From the NCBI GenBank assembly GCA_949361645.1, contig OX442416.1, positions 3,758,629 to 3,822,628 on the forward strand: a DNA stretch of 64,000 bases, given 5' to 3'. The notes below the pieces were generated by a model that saw only the letters and a program-made list of their open reading frames with translations, was not told where the DNA came from and ran no database searches. Below are positions 13,186 to 24,859 of the stretch, in pieces. Position numbers and translations under genes: made by a program. The stretch is from Spongilla lacustris. Lineage: Eukaryota; Porifera; Demospongiae; Spongillida; Spongillidae. Each line of letters begins with the position of its first letter. Position 1 is the stretch's first letter.

Positions 13186-16100
13186 ATGACATGTGGAATT
13201 CTCCTCACAGTAGATGTGTGGCCCCTCCTACCCCGAGGTGACATCACTCCCGAGCACACAGTGACACCACCACCACCACCACCACCCTCCCTTCCACCTT
13301 CACCTCCGGAGCTGGGACCTCAGAAGGACCTGATCCTAAAAGCTGCCTCCTGCATCGAAGCCCTTGAGTATAACCAGGCCATCAACCTGCTGAACCAGGT
13401 CTCCACGACGACCGATGCCACACCTACCACCACATGTGCCGTCCTGTTTGGGCGTGGCCTGGCGCACTACAAGATGGAGCAATATGCCCACGCAGAGCCC
13501 CTCCTCCAAGAGCTGAAGGAGGTGGCCCAGACCTATCCCTCTCACATGGGTGGGAGTGGCTTCTTGGCAGAGGTTTACCTCGGGGACATATTTGCGTCTC
13601 GTTCAGAGCACGAAAGTGCAGCATCCTGTTACGAGAGGGCCTCCCTCCTCCACTGCCCTCAGCCCCCCCTGGGGGTCCTCTTCAGAATTCAGCCCCCTAC
13701 CCTTTCCCAGCTCCATGTCAGACGTGGTGGCTCCCTGAGGAGGGCCAACAAGGTGATGCAGGCACAGGAGGCCATGAGGGAGGGTGTGGCCACTGCCAGG
13801 GAGGATAGAGACTTGCTCTCCGCCCACACCAGCCTGGGTAACCTCCACCAGGGGCTGGGGGACAGCCAGGGGGCGGTGGAGGAGTACTTGGAGTGCGTGA
13901 GGCTGGCGGAGAGGACTGGGGACAAGGTGGCGTTGGGTTGGAACCACGGCAACCTTGGTAACGCCTACGTGGCCTTGCTGCAGAAGGACAAAGCCATACA
14001 CCACCTCCAATTCTCCCTGGAGATGACGCTCCAACACGAGCCCACCCCGCAATCCATCGGCCGTGCCTACAATAACCTGGGGACAGCCTACCAGGCCCTG
14101 TCGGAGCTGGACAGGGCAGAGGAGTACTACAAGAATGCTCAGGACCAGGCCGTGTATGGGAAAGACAAACCGGGACAGGCCCGGGCTTTGGGTAACCTTG
14201 GCAACGTATCAATGCTAAGAAAGGACTACGATAGTGCTTACGATTATTTTACTGAAACTTTAAGTCTCGCCACAGATCAGTCCATCAGGAGTGTAGCGCT
14301 ACACAACCGGGGGTGCTGTGCATACGAGAAAGCTGAACTTTTGCTCAAGACGAGTAGCAGACCACGCCCCCAGCTGATCATGTGTGGGCGTGGCATCGTC
14401 CTTGACGAGGATGCCACCCCCCAGAGCATGTCCCTGACCGACGATCTCAAGAGGCTGTACGAGGAAGCCGTAGAAGACCTCAGTCAGGTGATCTCCGCGC
14501 ACGAGGACACACTTCACACCGTGAAGGGATCGCTCAAGGGCCTCACTCTCTCCGTGTCCCTCTTGGAGGCAAACTCCCGCACCTTCCACCGCATGCAGGA
14601 CTGCCTGTGTGCCCTGGGGAGGTGGGAGGAGGCCCTGGCCTGCGCCGAGCAGAGTCGGGCACGCACCCTTGGGGAGATGCTCCTGAGGAGGCTGGGGACT
14701 AGGGGCCTCACTCCTCCACTGACCTACCAGCAGCTGAGGGGCGTGGTCCGGTCCCAGAGCCAGGTGGTGGTGTACCTGTCCTATACCGGCTCTCGTCTGC
14801 TGGTCTGGGCACTCTCCCCGGATGGCAAGGAGGTGTACATACAGCAGCATCTGGATGGCGTGTTGTTTGATGACAAACCTCTGGACCAGTTCCTCAGGTA
14901 TGTACTGCCGGCGGAGATAGCGGACAAGGACCTGGAGATGTTCGGGTCATGTGACTACAGCAGCCCCTCCCCCCTACACCGCCTCCATGCCCTCGTGGGT
15001 GCTCCCATTCTGAAGGCCCTGAATTACTTGTCCCCATTCCAAACCCAGGGTGCGTCCCCATTCCAAACCCAGGGTGTGTCCCCGTTCCAGTCCAAGGAGG
15101 TGGTTCTGGTACCAGACAGCTACACGGTGATGCCCTTCATCTCCCTCTGCGATCCCGCCACCTTGGGGTTCATGGGGGACCTGTACCAGTTCCACACGTT
15201 CCCCTCCCTCCTCACCATGGCGGCCATAGTGGCCAAGCTCCCCACTCGTCACGCGGGGGAGGGACAGCAGCCAGCCCTCCCTGTGGTGGTCAACATCCCC
15301 GGGGACAGCGACCAGTTCTGTGTGGTGGGGGACCCGGACATCCCCACCTTCACCCACGCGGGGGAGGAGTGGTCCTTGGGGAGACTCCCCCACGCGGCGG
15401 AGGAGGCCAAGTGGGTGGCCCACATTCTGTGTGCCACGCCCACCCTGCACGAGAACGCCACCAAGCCTGTCGTGATGAGCATGCTCCAGAGGGCAAAGGT
15501 CGTTCACATAGCCACGCACGGGAGCGCAGTGAGTGGCTTCCTGGCCTTTGCCGGACAGAGCAATGTAGCCGCAACTACTGGCGGGGGTAGCAGAGGTGAC
15601 GACAAGACGGTACTCCTCTTCCCCCACGAGGTGGAGCAGCTGTCGGTGGGGGCGGGGCTGGTCGTCCTTAGCAGCTGTGACAGTGGGCGGGGCACCGTGA
15701 GGGCCGACGGGGTGCAGGGAATGTGTAGGGCCTTCCTCCTGGCGGGTGCCCAGGCCATCCTGACCACCCTGTGGAGGGTCCCCGACGAGAGTGCTGGACT
15801 GTTCATGCAGTTCTTCTATCGCTACCTGGTGGATGGCCTGACCAGTGCCCAGGCCCTACAGATGGCTGTGCTGAGTGTGAGGTGCTTCGACAAGTACAGC
15901 AAACACGTTCACTGGGGGGCGTACCAGCTGACGGGCAGGACTGTGCGGTTTGAAGTGCACGTCAGCCCAGAGCTGGAGCATGTGAGGGAGCAGGTGGGAA
16001 GGGGGAACGTGTTCCCTCGACTGTCCCTGATGGTGGCCATGGAGAGTGCTCTGGTAACTGTGGGTGGGGCCCACAACCAGCCATCTTATGTGCAGGTGAG

Positions 16101-17899
16101 TGTGTGTGTGTGTGTGTGTGTGTATTGTTAGTTATGGCTGTAACCACTGTTCTTTTTCCTCCCCCTCCTTCCTCCCCTCCTTCCCTCCTTCCCACCTTCC
16201 TCCCCTCCTTTCCTCCTCCCTCCCTCCCCCACCCTCTCCTTTCTCCCCTCCTTCCTTCCTCCCTCCCTCTCCCCACCCTCCCCCTCCCCCTCCCACCTTC
16301 CTCCTCCCCTCCCCTTCCTCCCCTCCCCCTTCCTCCCCTCCCTCCTTCCTCCCCCCTCCCTCCTTCCTCCCCCTCCCTCCTCTCCCTCCAGATGCTATGT
16401 GGCTGCCCATATCTGGACCCCAATGAAGTTGTGGTAGACTTTGTACTCAGGCACTATGCTCATTTCAATAGTGTTCTTTGGCTGAATGGAGTTATTAGAG
16501 AACTGCTGAATGGAGCACAAGAGGTGAGAGTGTAGGGAGGGTATAAGGGTGTAGCTGGTGAGGGTAGAGTGGAGCAGGTGGGAGTGTGGTCATGAGGCTG
16601 GTTAATAAAATATTGAGGTGACTAGACATGTTGTTGGTTCCCAGACAGATGTCCATGTGGATGGTGTGTTCCCATACATGTATACATGTAGGGATTAATG
16701 TTTGTAATCATGTACATGTGTATGCATCGATATCATGTACAGGTACATGTGTAGGACCGAAGTTTCGGAAAATTTCCCAAAGTTTTCTAACTCCCTCCTC
16801 ACTCCCCTTTAAAACAAATTGAGGTGTTGATGCCCCTCCCCTCCTAACAGTACTGCAATTACCCATGCAATTATTTTTCTTCTTTAAATCTGGTACCCAG
16901 GCCATACCTCACACCTGCAGTGGTCCTGTGCTGGTGGTACTTGACGGCATAACGGGCCTGGCGAACATGTCACCTCACCTGGAGGCACTCCTCACCTCCC
17001 CCCACACCCACATCATCATCATCCACACCTCCCCCACCCCTCCCACATTGCTCACACGTGATATAGACCTCAAGCTGACGAGGGGCTGCACAGTACTCCA
17101 ATTAGAGCCCCTCTCCTTGGTACACACCACGCAGAGGATGGTGCATGCTCTGTTGTCAAGGAGACACTTTGCCCCTCAGAACAGCGACCAATTGGTACTC
17201 GCACAGCTTGCCTCCTTGACCCACGGGTGCCCAGACCTAGTCAGATTGACAGCTGAACTGGTCTACAGACAGTTCTTGCACTCTTGTTACCCGATGGGGG
17301 ACCTCACCCAACTGGTCCAACCTGCATGCACCGAGGGAGATCGCATCACGACATTTGTAGATTACATCATCAACCATTTCAAATTGGACGTGCCACAGTA
17401 CTTTGTACTCCAGACGCTGACCATGTTTGGTCCGATTCCCATTCTCCAATCTGTTGCCGCGAGGGTGCAGACGCTGGTGTTATCTGCTACCAATGGTGGG
17501 TGTGGCACCGACCTGCTCACATCTCTCTTGGAGAGTTGCTTGGTGAAGGTGTACCCACCACCTGTTGTCATAGCAACCAGCATGATGGGGAGGAGGAGGG
17601 CTCTCTACATGGTCCCCAACCTTGTGTGTGAGGCTACCCTGAGGAGGATGGACAAGATGGAGGTAGTGTTTGCCATCGCCACGGCACACAGGGCGGTCAC
17701 AGAGGAGCTGGCGGCCATTAGCAGCAATGACGTCATGATCTCGCAGTACTGTGCAGGGATGTGTGAGGGTCTCCTGTCCACTGCAGAGGGTATGGGGGAT
17801 GTCCTTGACGACAGCTGTTTGGAAGAGCTGCACAGACCATTGGTCCAACTTGCCTGCGAGGGAAGCTTGAGAGTACCCTGGTCAGTGGGGGACAGCTGA
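13186..17899 (+). CDS. TPR-CHAT protein with C-terminal degenerate NB-ARC-like module (TTC28-like)
   Basis: Three exons, all joined in phase 0: 13186-16095, 16392-16523, 16901-17899, giving about 1346 residues. Donors are CAG|GTGAG and GAG|GTGAG; acceptors follow a 250-base CT tract and ACCCAG. The start is the first ATG of the open frame; the acceptor-like site at about 13209 leaves the true N-terminus open. A Pro-run (residues 26-42) precedes TPR repeats (about 47-370; for example NNLGTAYQALSELDRAEEYY). A CHAT domain (about 620-930) follows, with HIATHGS (His778) and VLSSCDSGRG (Cys831), the two catalytic positions of this caspase-like family. The tail looks like an NB-ARC ATPase: VLVVLDG (Asp1029) fits Walker B and LASLTHGCPDLVRL fits the later helix motif. 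The P-loop position reads CGCPYLDPNE without Gly-Lys-Ser/Thr. CHAT proteins are peptidases in bacterial defence; animal TTC28 shares TPR plus CHAT. The substrate is unknown. High GC distinguishes it from its flanks. Confidence 0.85.
15031..15102 (+). repeat. in-frame 24-bp triplication inside the CHAT coding region
   Basis: Three tandem 24-base units encode SPFQTQGA, SPFQTQGV and SPFQSKEV. The frame is kept, so this is a tolerated surface-loop expansion just before the VVLVPDS strand of the CHAT domain. Confidence 0.85.
16096..16391 (+). other. intron 1 of the TPR-CHAT gene, GT run then long CT tract
   Basis: It begins GTGAGTGTG with a GT microsatellite and continues with an almost pure pyrimidine tract (about 16143-16391) up to CTCCAG. 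This explains the open Ser/Pro and Gly/Glu frames on both strands, which are not genes. Confidence 0.85.
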
Positions 17900-17901
17900 C
17901 C

Positions 17902-17958
17902 AGTCTGGGGACCCAACTGATGGTTGTACTTATCAACCATCAGTCGGGTCCCCAGACT
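17902..17958 (+). repeat. hairpin directly after the stop codon of the TPR-CHAT gene
   Basis: AGTCTGGGGACCC and ACTGATGGTTG pair with CAACCATCAGT and GGGTCCCCAGACT around a 7-base loop, about 25-bp arms with one mismatch. The 10-mer GCTGACCAGT occurs at 17895-17904 (overlapping the stop codon) and again at 17971-17980. It could be a 3'-UTR hairpin or a small inserted palindrome that created or lies next to the stop. Confidence 0.75.
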
Positions 17959-18233
17959 ATGCTGTGGCCTGCTGACCAGTGGTACGATAACCAGTAAGTC
18001 ACTTAACCAAACATATTTATGCAGTGATCTTATGCATGACCGTTATTTATTGCATTCATCAAATCATTTCATCATCAATGATGTGTGTATCTATTGCTTC
18101 GTGAGGGTGAGAATGTGTGATAGTTGTTAAGTGTGCCCCTGAACATACACAGGGATGTTTTTGTAGTACGGAGGACATGCCGTTGCATTAATAAGAAAAT
18201 TAGTATCAAATCCCTCCTCACCATCGCTGCACT

Positions 18234-18341
18234 TAGTCTCGTACCCAGACCCAATGCATCGCAGCTGCGGATGAATCCATTACCGCTACGCCATCCGCAG
18301 CTGCGATGTATTGGGTTTGGACACGAGACTACACTGCGAGC
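18234..18341. mobile_element. short palindromic element with TAGTCTCGTACCCAGACC ends
   Basis: The left end TAGTCTCGTACCCAGACC and inner arm ATCGCAGCTGCGGATG are mirrored by CATCCGCAGCTGCGAT and a slightly diverged right end finishing ACGAGACTA. The same terminal motif bounds elements at 22675-22753, 34078-36783 and 48433-48473. Only a 4-base flanking identity (CACT) was seen. Confidence 0.7.
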
Positions 18342-18447
18342 AAGCTGTGGTTAGACTCGTACCCAGATCTACACGCATATCGGTAATCCATCAGCTGCTT
18401 CGTACGGGACTAAGCGGTAACTCAGGGTGGTTAAGGCAAGCTACACC

Positions 18448-19627
18448 ATGGATTGAGACCTATAAAACCTTATAAAATCAATAGTTTCATGGCTAATTTT
18501 TCCTGATCATAATGATGGATGTTTGTATTTTATGTTTCTGATGTTCAACCAATCATTATAGATTACATTATAATATGTATTGCCATGGCAACGAGTAAGC
18601 GCTTTGCGCGGTCAGTAATTAACAAATTCATATAAGTTTGACTATAAAACCAAAATCTATATCATGAAATAGGGTTTTTAGTAGATCAAATTTGCCCTAT
18701 AGTAAAGGGATAGAACACCTGCACCAGGTACTGCTAGGGCCAATTGTGCCTTGCACAAGTTGCGGGAGTTATACGCATAAAACAAGACTTAAAACGAAGA
18801 AATTTGTATGTAAAACAATTTTGTGAACATTTTCCAAGTAGCCAGATTATTCAAGCCCTTTGGCCCTAGTGAATTAACATAGTCTATGGACCGCATTACT
18901 GTACGTATTAATAATAATGTGCAAAATAAACAATTTCACGACCTTGAAAAATGTGCAAACGTAATGATAGCACATTGTGAGTCCGCATGCGGCCAAAAAT
19001 AATTTCATATGACGTAACAGCTCGCAACAACCAATGAAACTACGGCGCGCCAATTCTGACAGACGCGTTTGTGTATTTGCTCCAGCAGCGTTTCAGACAT
19101 TTGAGGATGTACGGTACGGCATGTCTTCTACACGCCTGGTCCGCAAAATCGTAACATAGTGCCGGTGTTTCGCTGGGGGTGGCCCGACTTTCGGACCAAA
19201 CGCGAAGGTCGGGCCATGCCCAACTGATTTCAGCCCCTAGCTAAGATTCATACACGTATGTAGGGCTTCTCTGACATCAACCACACAACATATCGGCATG
19301 CACAAATAATGAATTTTAATACAGCAATGTGTACAGGAGCTTGTCTCAGTGGTGGAGAGTTCAATCTAAGATGGAGAGGAGTTCAGACTAAAATAGCAAT
19401 TGAAAATGACATGGTCTATACATAGAATAATAAGTTTGCCTTCTTCCACACACACACACACCTAGGTGCTTATAAAACCACTCCCATGTATACAATGATA
19501 CCATTACATCTATGCACACATACCCTCCTCCCACATACACACTCCTCACTGGTACCATTGCACCACCTCCACTTCCACATATAACAGGAATCATCATACC
19601 ACTCCCACCACCTCCACTTCCACATGG
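18448..19627. other. gene-free interior sequence of the putative hAT-like element
   Basis: No exon was recognised. Near 19166-19223 lies GCGAAGGTCGGGCCATGCCC, which matches in inverted orientation the inverted repeat at 4639-4687, so it is a relic of that repeat family. Confidence 0.4.
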
Positions 19628-21500
19628 GACTAGTGTGTGTATAGAGGGTGTGTGGGAGTGTGTGTAGAGTGGGTGTGAGGGAGTGTGTGTAGAGTGAGTG
19701 TGCATAGTGGGTGGGTGTGAGGGAGTGTGTGTAGAGTGGGTGTGAGGGAGTGTGTGTAGAGTGGATGTGAGGGAGTGTGCATAGAGTGGGTGGGTGAGGG
19801 AGTGTGTGTAGAGTGGGTGTGAGAGTGTGTGTAGAGTGGATGTGAGGGAGTGTGCATAGAGGGAATGTGTGTAGAGTGGGTGGGTGTGAGGGAGTGTGTG
19901 TAGAGTGGGCGGGTGTGAGGGAGTGTGGGTAGAGTGGGTGTGAGGGAGTGTGGGTAGAGTGGGTGTGAGGGAGTGTGGGTAGAGTGGGTGTGAGGGAGTG
20001 TGGGTAGAGTGGGTGTGAGGGAGTGAGGGTAGAGTGGGAGTGTGGGTAGAGTGGGTGTGAGGGAGTGGGTAGAGTGGGTGTGAGGGAGTGAGGGTATAGT
20101 GGGTATGAGGGAGTGTGGGTAGAGTGGGTGTGAGGGTGTGGGTAGAGGGTGTGAGGGAGTGTGGGTAGAGTGGGTGTGAGGGAGTGTGGGTAGAGTGGGT
20201 GTGAGTGAGTGTGGGTAGAGTGGGTGTGAGGGAGTGTGGGTAGAGTGGGTGTGAGGGAGTGAGGGTAGAGTGGGTGTGAGGGAGTGTGGGTAGAGTGGGT
20301 GTGAGGGAGTGGGTAGAGTGGGTGTGAGGGAGTGAGGGTATAGTGGGTATGAGGGAGTGTGGGTAGAGTGGGTGTGAGGGTGTGGGTAGAGGGTGTGAGG
20401 GAGTGTGGGTAGAGTGGGTGTGAGGGAGTGTGGGTAGAGTGGGTGTGAGGGAGTGTGGGTAGAGTGGTATGAGGGAGTGTGGGTAGAGTGGGTGTGAGGG
20501 AGTGTGGGTAGAGTGGGTGTGAGGGAGTGTGGGTAGAGTGGGTGTGAGGGAGTGTGGGTAGAGTGGGTGTGAGGGAGTGTGGGTAGAGTGGTATGAGGGA
20601 GTGTGGGTAGAGTGGGTGTGAGGGTGTGGGTAGAGGGTGTGAGGGAGTGTGGGTAGAGTGGGTGTGAGGGAGTGTGGGTAGAGTGGGTGTGAGGGAGTGT
20701 GGGTAGAGTGGTATGAGGGAGTGTGGGTAGAGTGGGTGTGAGGGAGTGTGGGTAGAGTGGGTGTGAGGGAGTGTGGGTAGAGTGGGTGTGAGGGAGTGTG
20801 GGTAGAGTGGGTGTGAGGGAGTGTGGGTAGAGTGGTATGAGGGAGTGTGGGTAGAGTGGGTGTGAGGGTGTGGGTAGAGGGTGTGAGGGAGTGTGGGTAG
20901 AGTGGGTGTGAGGGAGTGTGGGTAGAGTGGGTGTGAGGGAGTGTGGGTAGAGTGGTATGAGGGAGTGTGGGTAGAGTGGGTGTGAGGGAGTGTGGGTAGA
21001 GTGGGTGTGAGGGAGTGTGGGTAGAGTGGGTGTGAGGGAGTGTGGGTAGAGTGGGTGTGAGGGAGTGTGGGTAGAGTGGGTGTGAGGGAGTGTGGGTAGA
21101 GTGGGTGTGAGGGAGTGTGGGTAGAGTGGGTGAGTGTGAGGGAGTGTGTGTAGAGTGGGTGTGAGAGAGTGTGGGTGTGAGGGAGTGTGTGTAGAGTGGG
21201 TGGGCATGAGGGAGTGTGTGTAGAGTGGGTGTGAGGGAGTGTGGGTGAGTGTGAGGGAGTGTGGGTAGAGTGGGTGCGAGGGAGTGTGGGTAGAGTGGGT
21301 GTGGGGGAGTGTGTGTAGAGTGGGTGTAGAGTGGGTGGGTGTGAGGGAGTGTGTGTAGAGTGGGTGGGTGTGAGGGAGTGTGTGTAGAGTGGGTGGGTGT
21401 GAGGGAGTGGGTGGGTGTGAGGGAGTGTGTGTAGAGTGGGTGGGTGTGAGGGAGTGTGCATATACTGGGTGGGTGTGAGTGAGTGTGAGTAGAGTGGGTG
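19628..21500. repeat. 25-bp minisatellite with higher-order structure
   Basis: About 75 units carry the core GGGAGTGTGGGTAGAGTG with TGGGTGTGA linkers. The variant TAGAGGGTGTGAGGG recurs near 20147, 20388, 20630 and 20877, a higher-order period near 240 bases. The unit has no stop codon in any minus-strand frame, producing frames of up to 710 codons (Thr/Pro/His/Ser/Leu) in all three frames. This is not coding evidence. Confidence 0.92.
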
Positions 21501-22163
21501 GATGTGCAGAATGGGTTCATCTACAACAAGGGAGTATGTGTATGTACATGTAGATTAGGTGTGTGTGACACAGGATTTCACAGGTACCATCGCACCACTC
21601 CCATCTGAGTTACATTGTAGTGCTGTATATGTATGTGTGGTGTTTAAATATATGCATAGGGTGTAGTGTCCATGGCACAAGCATGCGCATTAAAATGTCA
21701 TACACACACAAACACACATGCAATGCACAATAAATATACAGTGCAAGAAACCATGATTACACACTCACACCATGTACTGCAACACATAGCATGGGTGTGA
21801 TGTATGCTTGGAGCTTTGAGTTGTCCATTGTGTTGTAAGTGATGTTCTGTGTGCTGTTGTGTTCTACAGGGCTGTGGGTTTGGGTGTAGTATTTACTGAT
21901 GGAGTGGTATAATGGTACCAGTATGCATGTGGGAGGGTGTGTTTATGTGGGATTTGGGGGTGATGCTTTCGTGGTAGTTCTAAGAAACTTGGTTCAATTG
22001 TATACATGCATAATTTATAAAACGCACAACAATGAACATAGCGGCACCGGGCTACGCCCTACATATATAAATACACATGTACTTACCAGCAGCATTCAGA
22101 TACCACTTGCTCCATTATGAATAGCGCGGCTAAGCCCGAAGAGAGATGTAGTGATCGAAACAA

Positions 22164-22241
22164 CCGAACCGTGACCCAGCCAGCGGAGCCGTTAGTTGTA
22201 TTAATACAACTAACGGCTCCGCTGGCTGGGTCACGGTTCGG
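22164..22241. repeat. perfect 78-bp palindrome
   Basis: CCGAACCGTGACCCAGCC at the left is exactly mirrored at the right; all 39 base pairs match around the centre TTAA (22201-22204) with no loop. It lies in sequence with no other sign of a gene. It may be a tiny MITE that closed on itself or a cruciform-forming site. Confidence 0.9.
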
Positions 22242-22674
22242 GTGGAGCGGACGCTGTTTTCGGATCGGAATTCCTCCAATTCACCAATACGATCGAGAGG
22301 TCGAGGACAGAGTCAGCTAGCTAGCTACATGTATGAATAAGTAACTTTACATTTTCAAATAATGCGCACGCGCGGTGGGGGTTATCGTTACTTAGCTACT
22401 TGGCGCCGCGCGAGCGACATGTTGTTTACATGATGTCAACATATAATGCTGGTGTAGCTTGCCTTAACCACCCTGAGAAGTGGTAGGGACGTAAGCACGA
22501 TCACACCAAATGAGCAACGACACAGCACCGTGTTTCCCAAAGGATGTAAGCGTACAGCATTTGTGGATACACGCTAGTTTAGAACTCGTGTCTCAATGCT
22601 ACGCAGAAGCGAGAACCTATAGCTATGCTGAATCATAGATTATTTTTAATAATCTGTGGCTGAATACACTGGCC

Positions 22675-22753
22675 TAGTCTCGTCCCCAGCCAGATATGCA
22701 AAGCGGTGATCTAATCCACCGCTGCTGCGTACGTGAGTCTGGGGATGAGACTA
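22675..22753. mobile_element. short palindromic element, TAGTCTCGT family
   Basis: TAGTCTCGTCCCCAG at the left and CTGGGGATGAGACTA at the right are near-perfect inverted repeats around a GCGGTG...CACCGC core. The termini match the family seen at 18234, 34078 and 48433. Confidence 0.7.
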
Positions 22754-24859
22754 ATTCATGCATCGATTGCCAGATTTAGAATTTGGTGGGCGTCTCATAC
22801 GCTTGGGTATAACGTTATGATTTATTTGTCCATGCATGCATATACACGCATGTAGTTACAGGCTGGCCCCCAATTCAATCATGATGCAGAACAACCATAA
22901 TTGCGTAGAGCCATACCGTTTTCGTGGAAGCTGTACTATATTTTAAATTTTAAAATAATTATATAGTATTTTAAGTACAAGTACACATATGCACACATAA
23001 ACGCAAACAATTACAATGTACGTGTACACACAAATTAAAGTTCATCCACTTGTTGCACAAGCCAAGGTGGGAGTAGGATCTTTATGTACAGCGTCAGGTA
23101 TCCCTATCTGTACATGTAGTATATGTAAGTTCATGATTTGCTTATCATTCTAGTTACATGTGTGTACGGACGTACGTACGTAAGGGAAACCACAACAGCG
23201 GAACTATGCCGACTGACTAAGGATGTCAAATCAGTTTCTGCACGCCCCATGTCTGATGTAATATAGCTAGTGCATGTTTGCTCAGGTTGGTTATAAGGCC
23301 AGCTATGATATACACCAATACAATCACCAGTTGCAAAAATGTAAATGTAAACTGGCCACATATAGCTGCACTGTACGGCGACCATCCGTATTTAAAAATA
23401 AAAATGGTGGTGTAGATATAATTAACGTATATAAATAATAGTAGTATAGATAGGTACTTGGATAAATCACGTAACTACCGTAAAAAATTGTTTCCCAAAA
23501 ATTGTGCCGTAATTTTTGACTGCCGGAGAGGATTGATTTGTGGCGATCGATTGTTTGTGCTGGTTTTGAGTTCTGTTGTGCTTGCTATATTCTATAAAGG
23601 TATCCCATGGCTTCTTTTAGCATTTGCTATTCGTTGTATACGGTGAAATGATTCGCAGTAGTAAGTTGTGGGCGTGTCAAAAAAGGGTATGGTTTGTTGC
23701 ATGGTTATAGAATTTTGTAGCGCATTGAATGGGTTCCATGAAATACATATGAAGGCATTAAGGACACCTAGTTGCATTACTCATTTAAGTATGAGGGCAA
23801 TCAGACGATGCGCAGGGTGTTGTCTCGAAGCCTCCACGAACGGCTTCATATGGTTTAAGATACGCGATTATCGTGAAAGCTAATAGCTTTTATGACAGTG
23901 GGACGTCATACTTATTTGCCTTAATGTTACAAAGATATGTTTTTCACTTTATTTTACGTAGGTAGAGAGTGTTAACGAGGTGTTCTATATAAAACGCACC
24001 TTATCGTTGCCGTGGGTTCTTTAGCTAGATTATTTTCAGACTCTGCTGCTTATGTAGTAAAAGCACCTTGCATATCTCGAGATTCTGATTTAGCGCAGTG
24101 CACTTATCAATCAAACCAATTTAATCAAAATTTGTCATAGCAACATGCAATGTGAGCTTATTATTCGTATTTTAATACTATATTTATGAAATTCTATATT
24201 TTTATTCAACACTTCTGTGTGTACTTGCATGGATAATGAAGACTGTTGCTGATGATTTGAAAAGAATTTTTTTTTACTATTTTAAGAATTACATTTAATG
24301 AACGTAACTAACTGTAAGCACCCATGATACGAAAGGGGCTTGGTGTTTTTACATCCACACTAACATAGCATCCCAACGTTTAGAAAATACAAGAAGTATC
24401 ATATAATTATTGAGCACTCTGCTGGAAGCAGTCTCAACACTACACCTGATGTGTTGTGGTGGGCAATACATCATAATGTCAAAATTTTACAAGGTGTTGG
24501 GCTGAAGTACAGGTGTTTCTCAATGAGCAGTTTATAGTGTCTGTTGACACAGCTGAAAATGTAGCTGTTCCTCTACCAGTTTTGAATACAGAGCTGGATA
24601 AATGTAATGTGCAATCCACCATATGTTAAGAACTGATTAAACTTGAAATTAATAAAACAGCTAAATTAAGAAATTCATAAGTGGCACATACCAGCAGTTT
24701 ATTGTAAATATAAAAAGTTGCTGTCTGTACACAAGGGATGTAAGATAACACAGAGGAGATTTGCAAAACAAAATCACTGATTTGGTTCAAAACATAGAAT
24801 TACATGTAAGTAATGAAGAATTGCTACATCGATTATCAAGCTCAAATATCATCATGACC
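22754..24859. other. gene-free stretch
   Basis: AT-rich with short open frames at about 23458-23643 and 23668-23883, without flanking splice sites or recognisable domains. I see nothing that can be supported as a gene. Confidence 0.4.

Larger units (their letters stand above)
18421..22477. mobile_element. possible non-autonomous hAT-like element, 4.06 kb
   Basis: The left end (18421-18447, CTCAGGGTGGTTAAGG...) and right end (22451-22477) are perfect 27-base inverted repeats. Adjacent outside sequences are AAGCGGTA (18412-18419) and AAGTGGTA (22478-22485), an 8-base near-identity as expected for a hAT target duplication; one extra A separates the left copy from the repeat. No transposase frame is recognisable inside. 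The interior is dominated by a minisatellite and holds a 78-bp palindrome. The alternative is two independent copies of a short repeat in opposite orientation. Confidence 0.5.

Noticed and set aside
13603..14212. Antisense frames opposite the TPR-CHAT exon
   Set aside because: High GC of the real exon leaves few stops on the other strand; the plus-strand frame has the domains.
15962..16426. Gly/Arg/Glu and Pro/Ser frames over 16100-16420
   Set aside because: They are the CT tract of intron 1 read on both strands.
19388..21520. Minus-strand frames of 525-710 codons rich in His, Thr, Pro and Ser
   Set aside because: They are translations of the 25-bp minisatellite in all three frames; no start context, splice sites or domain.
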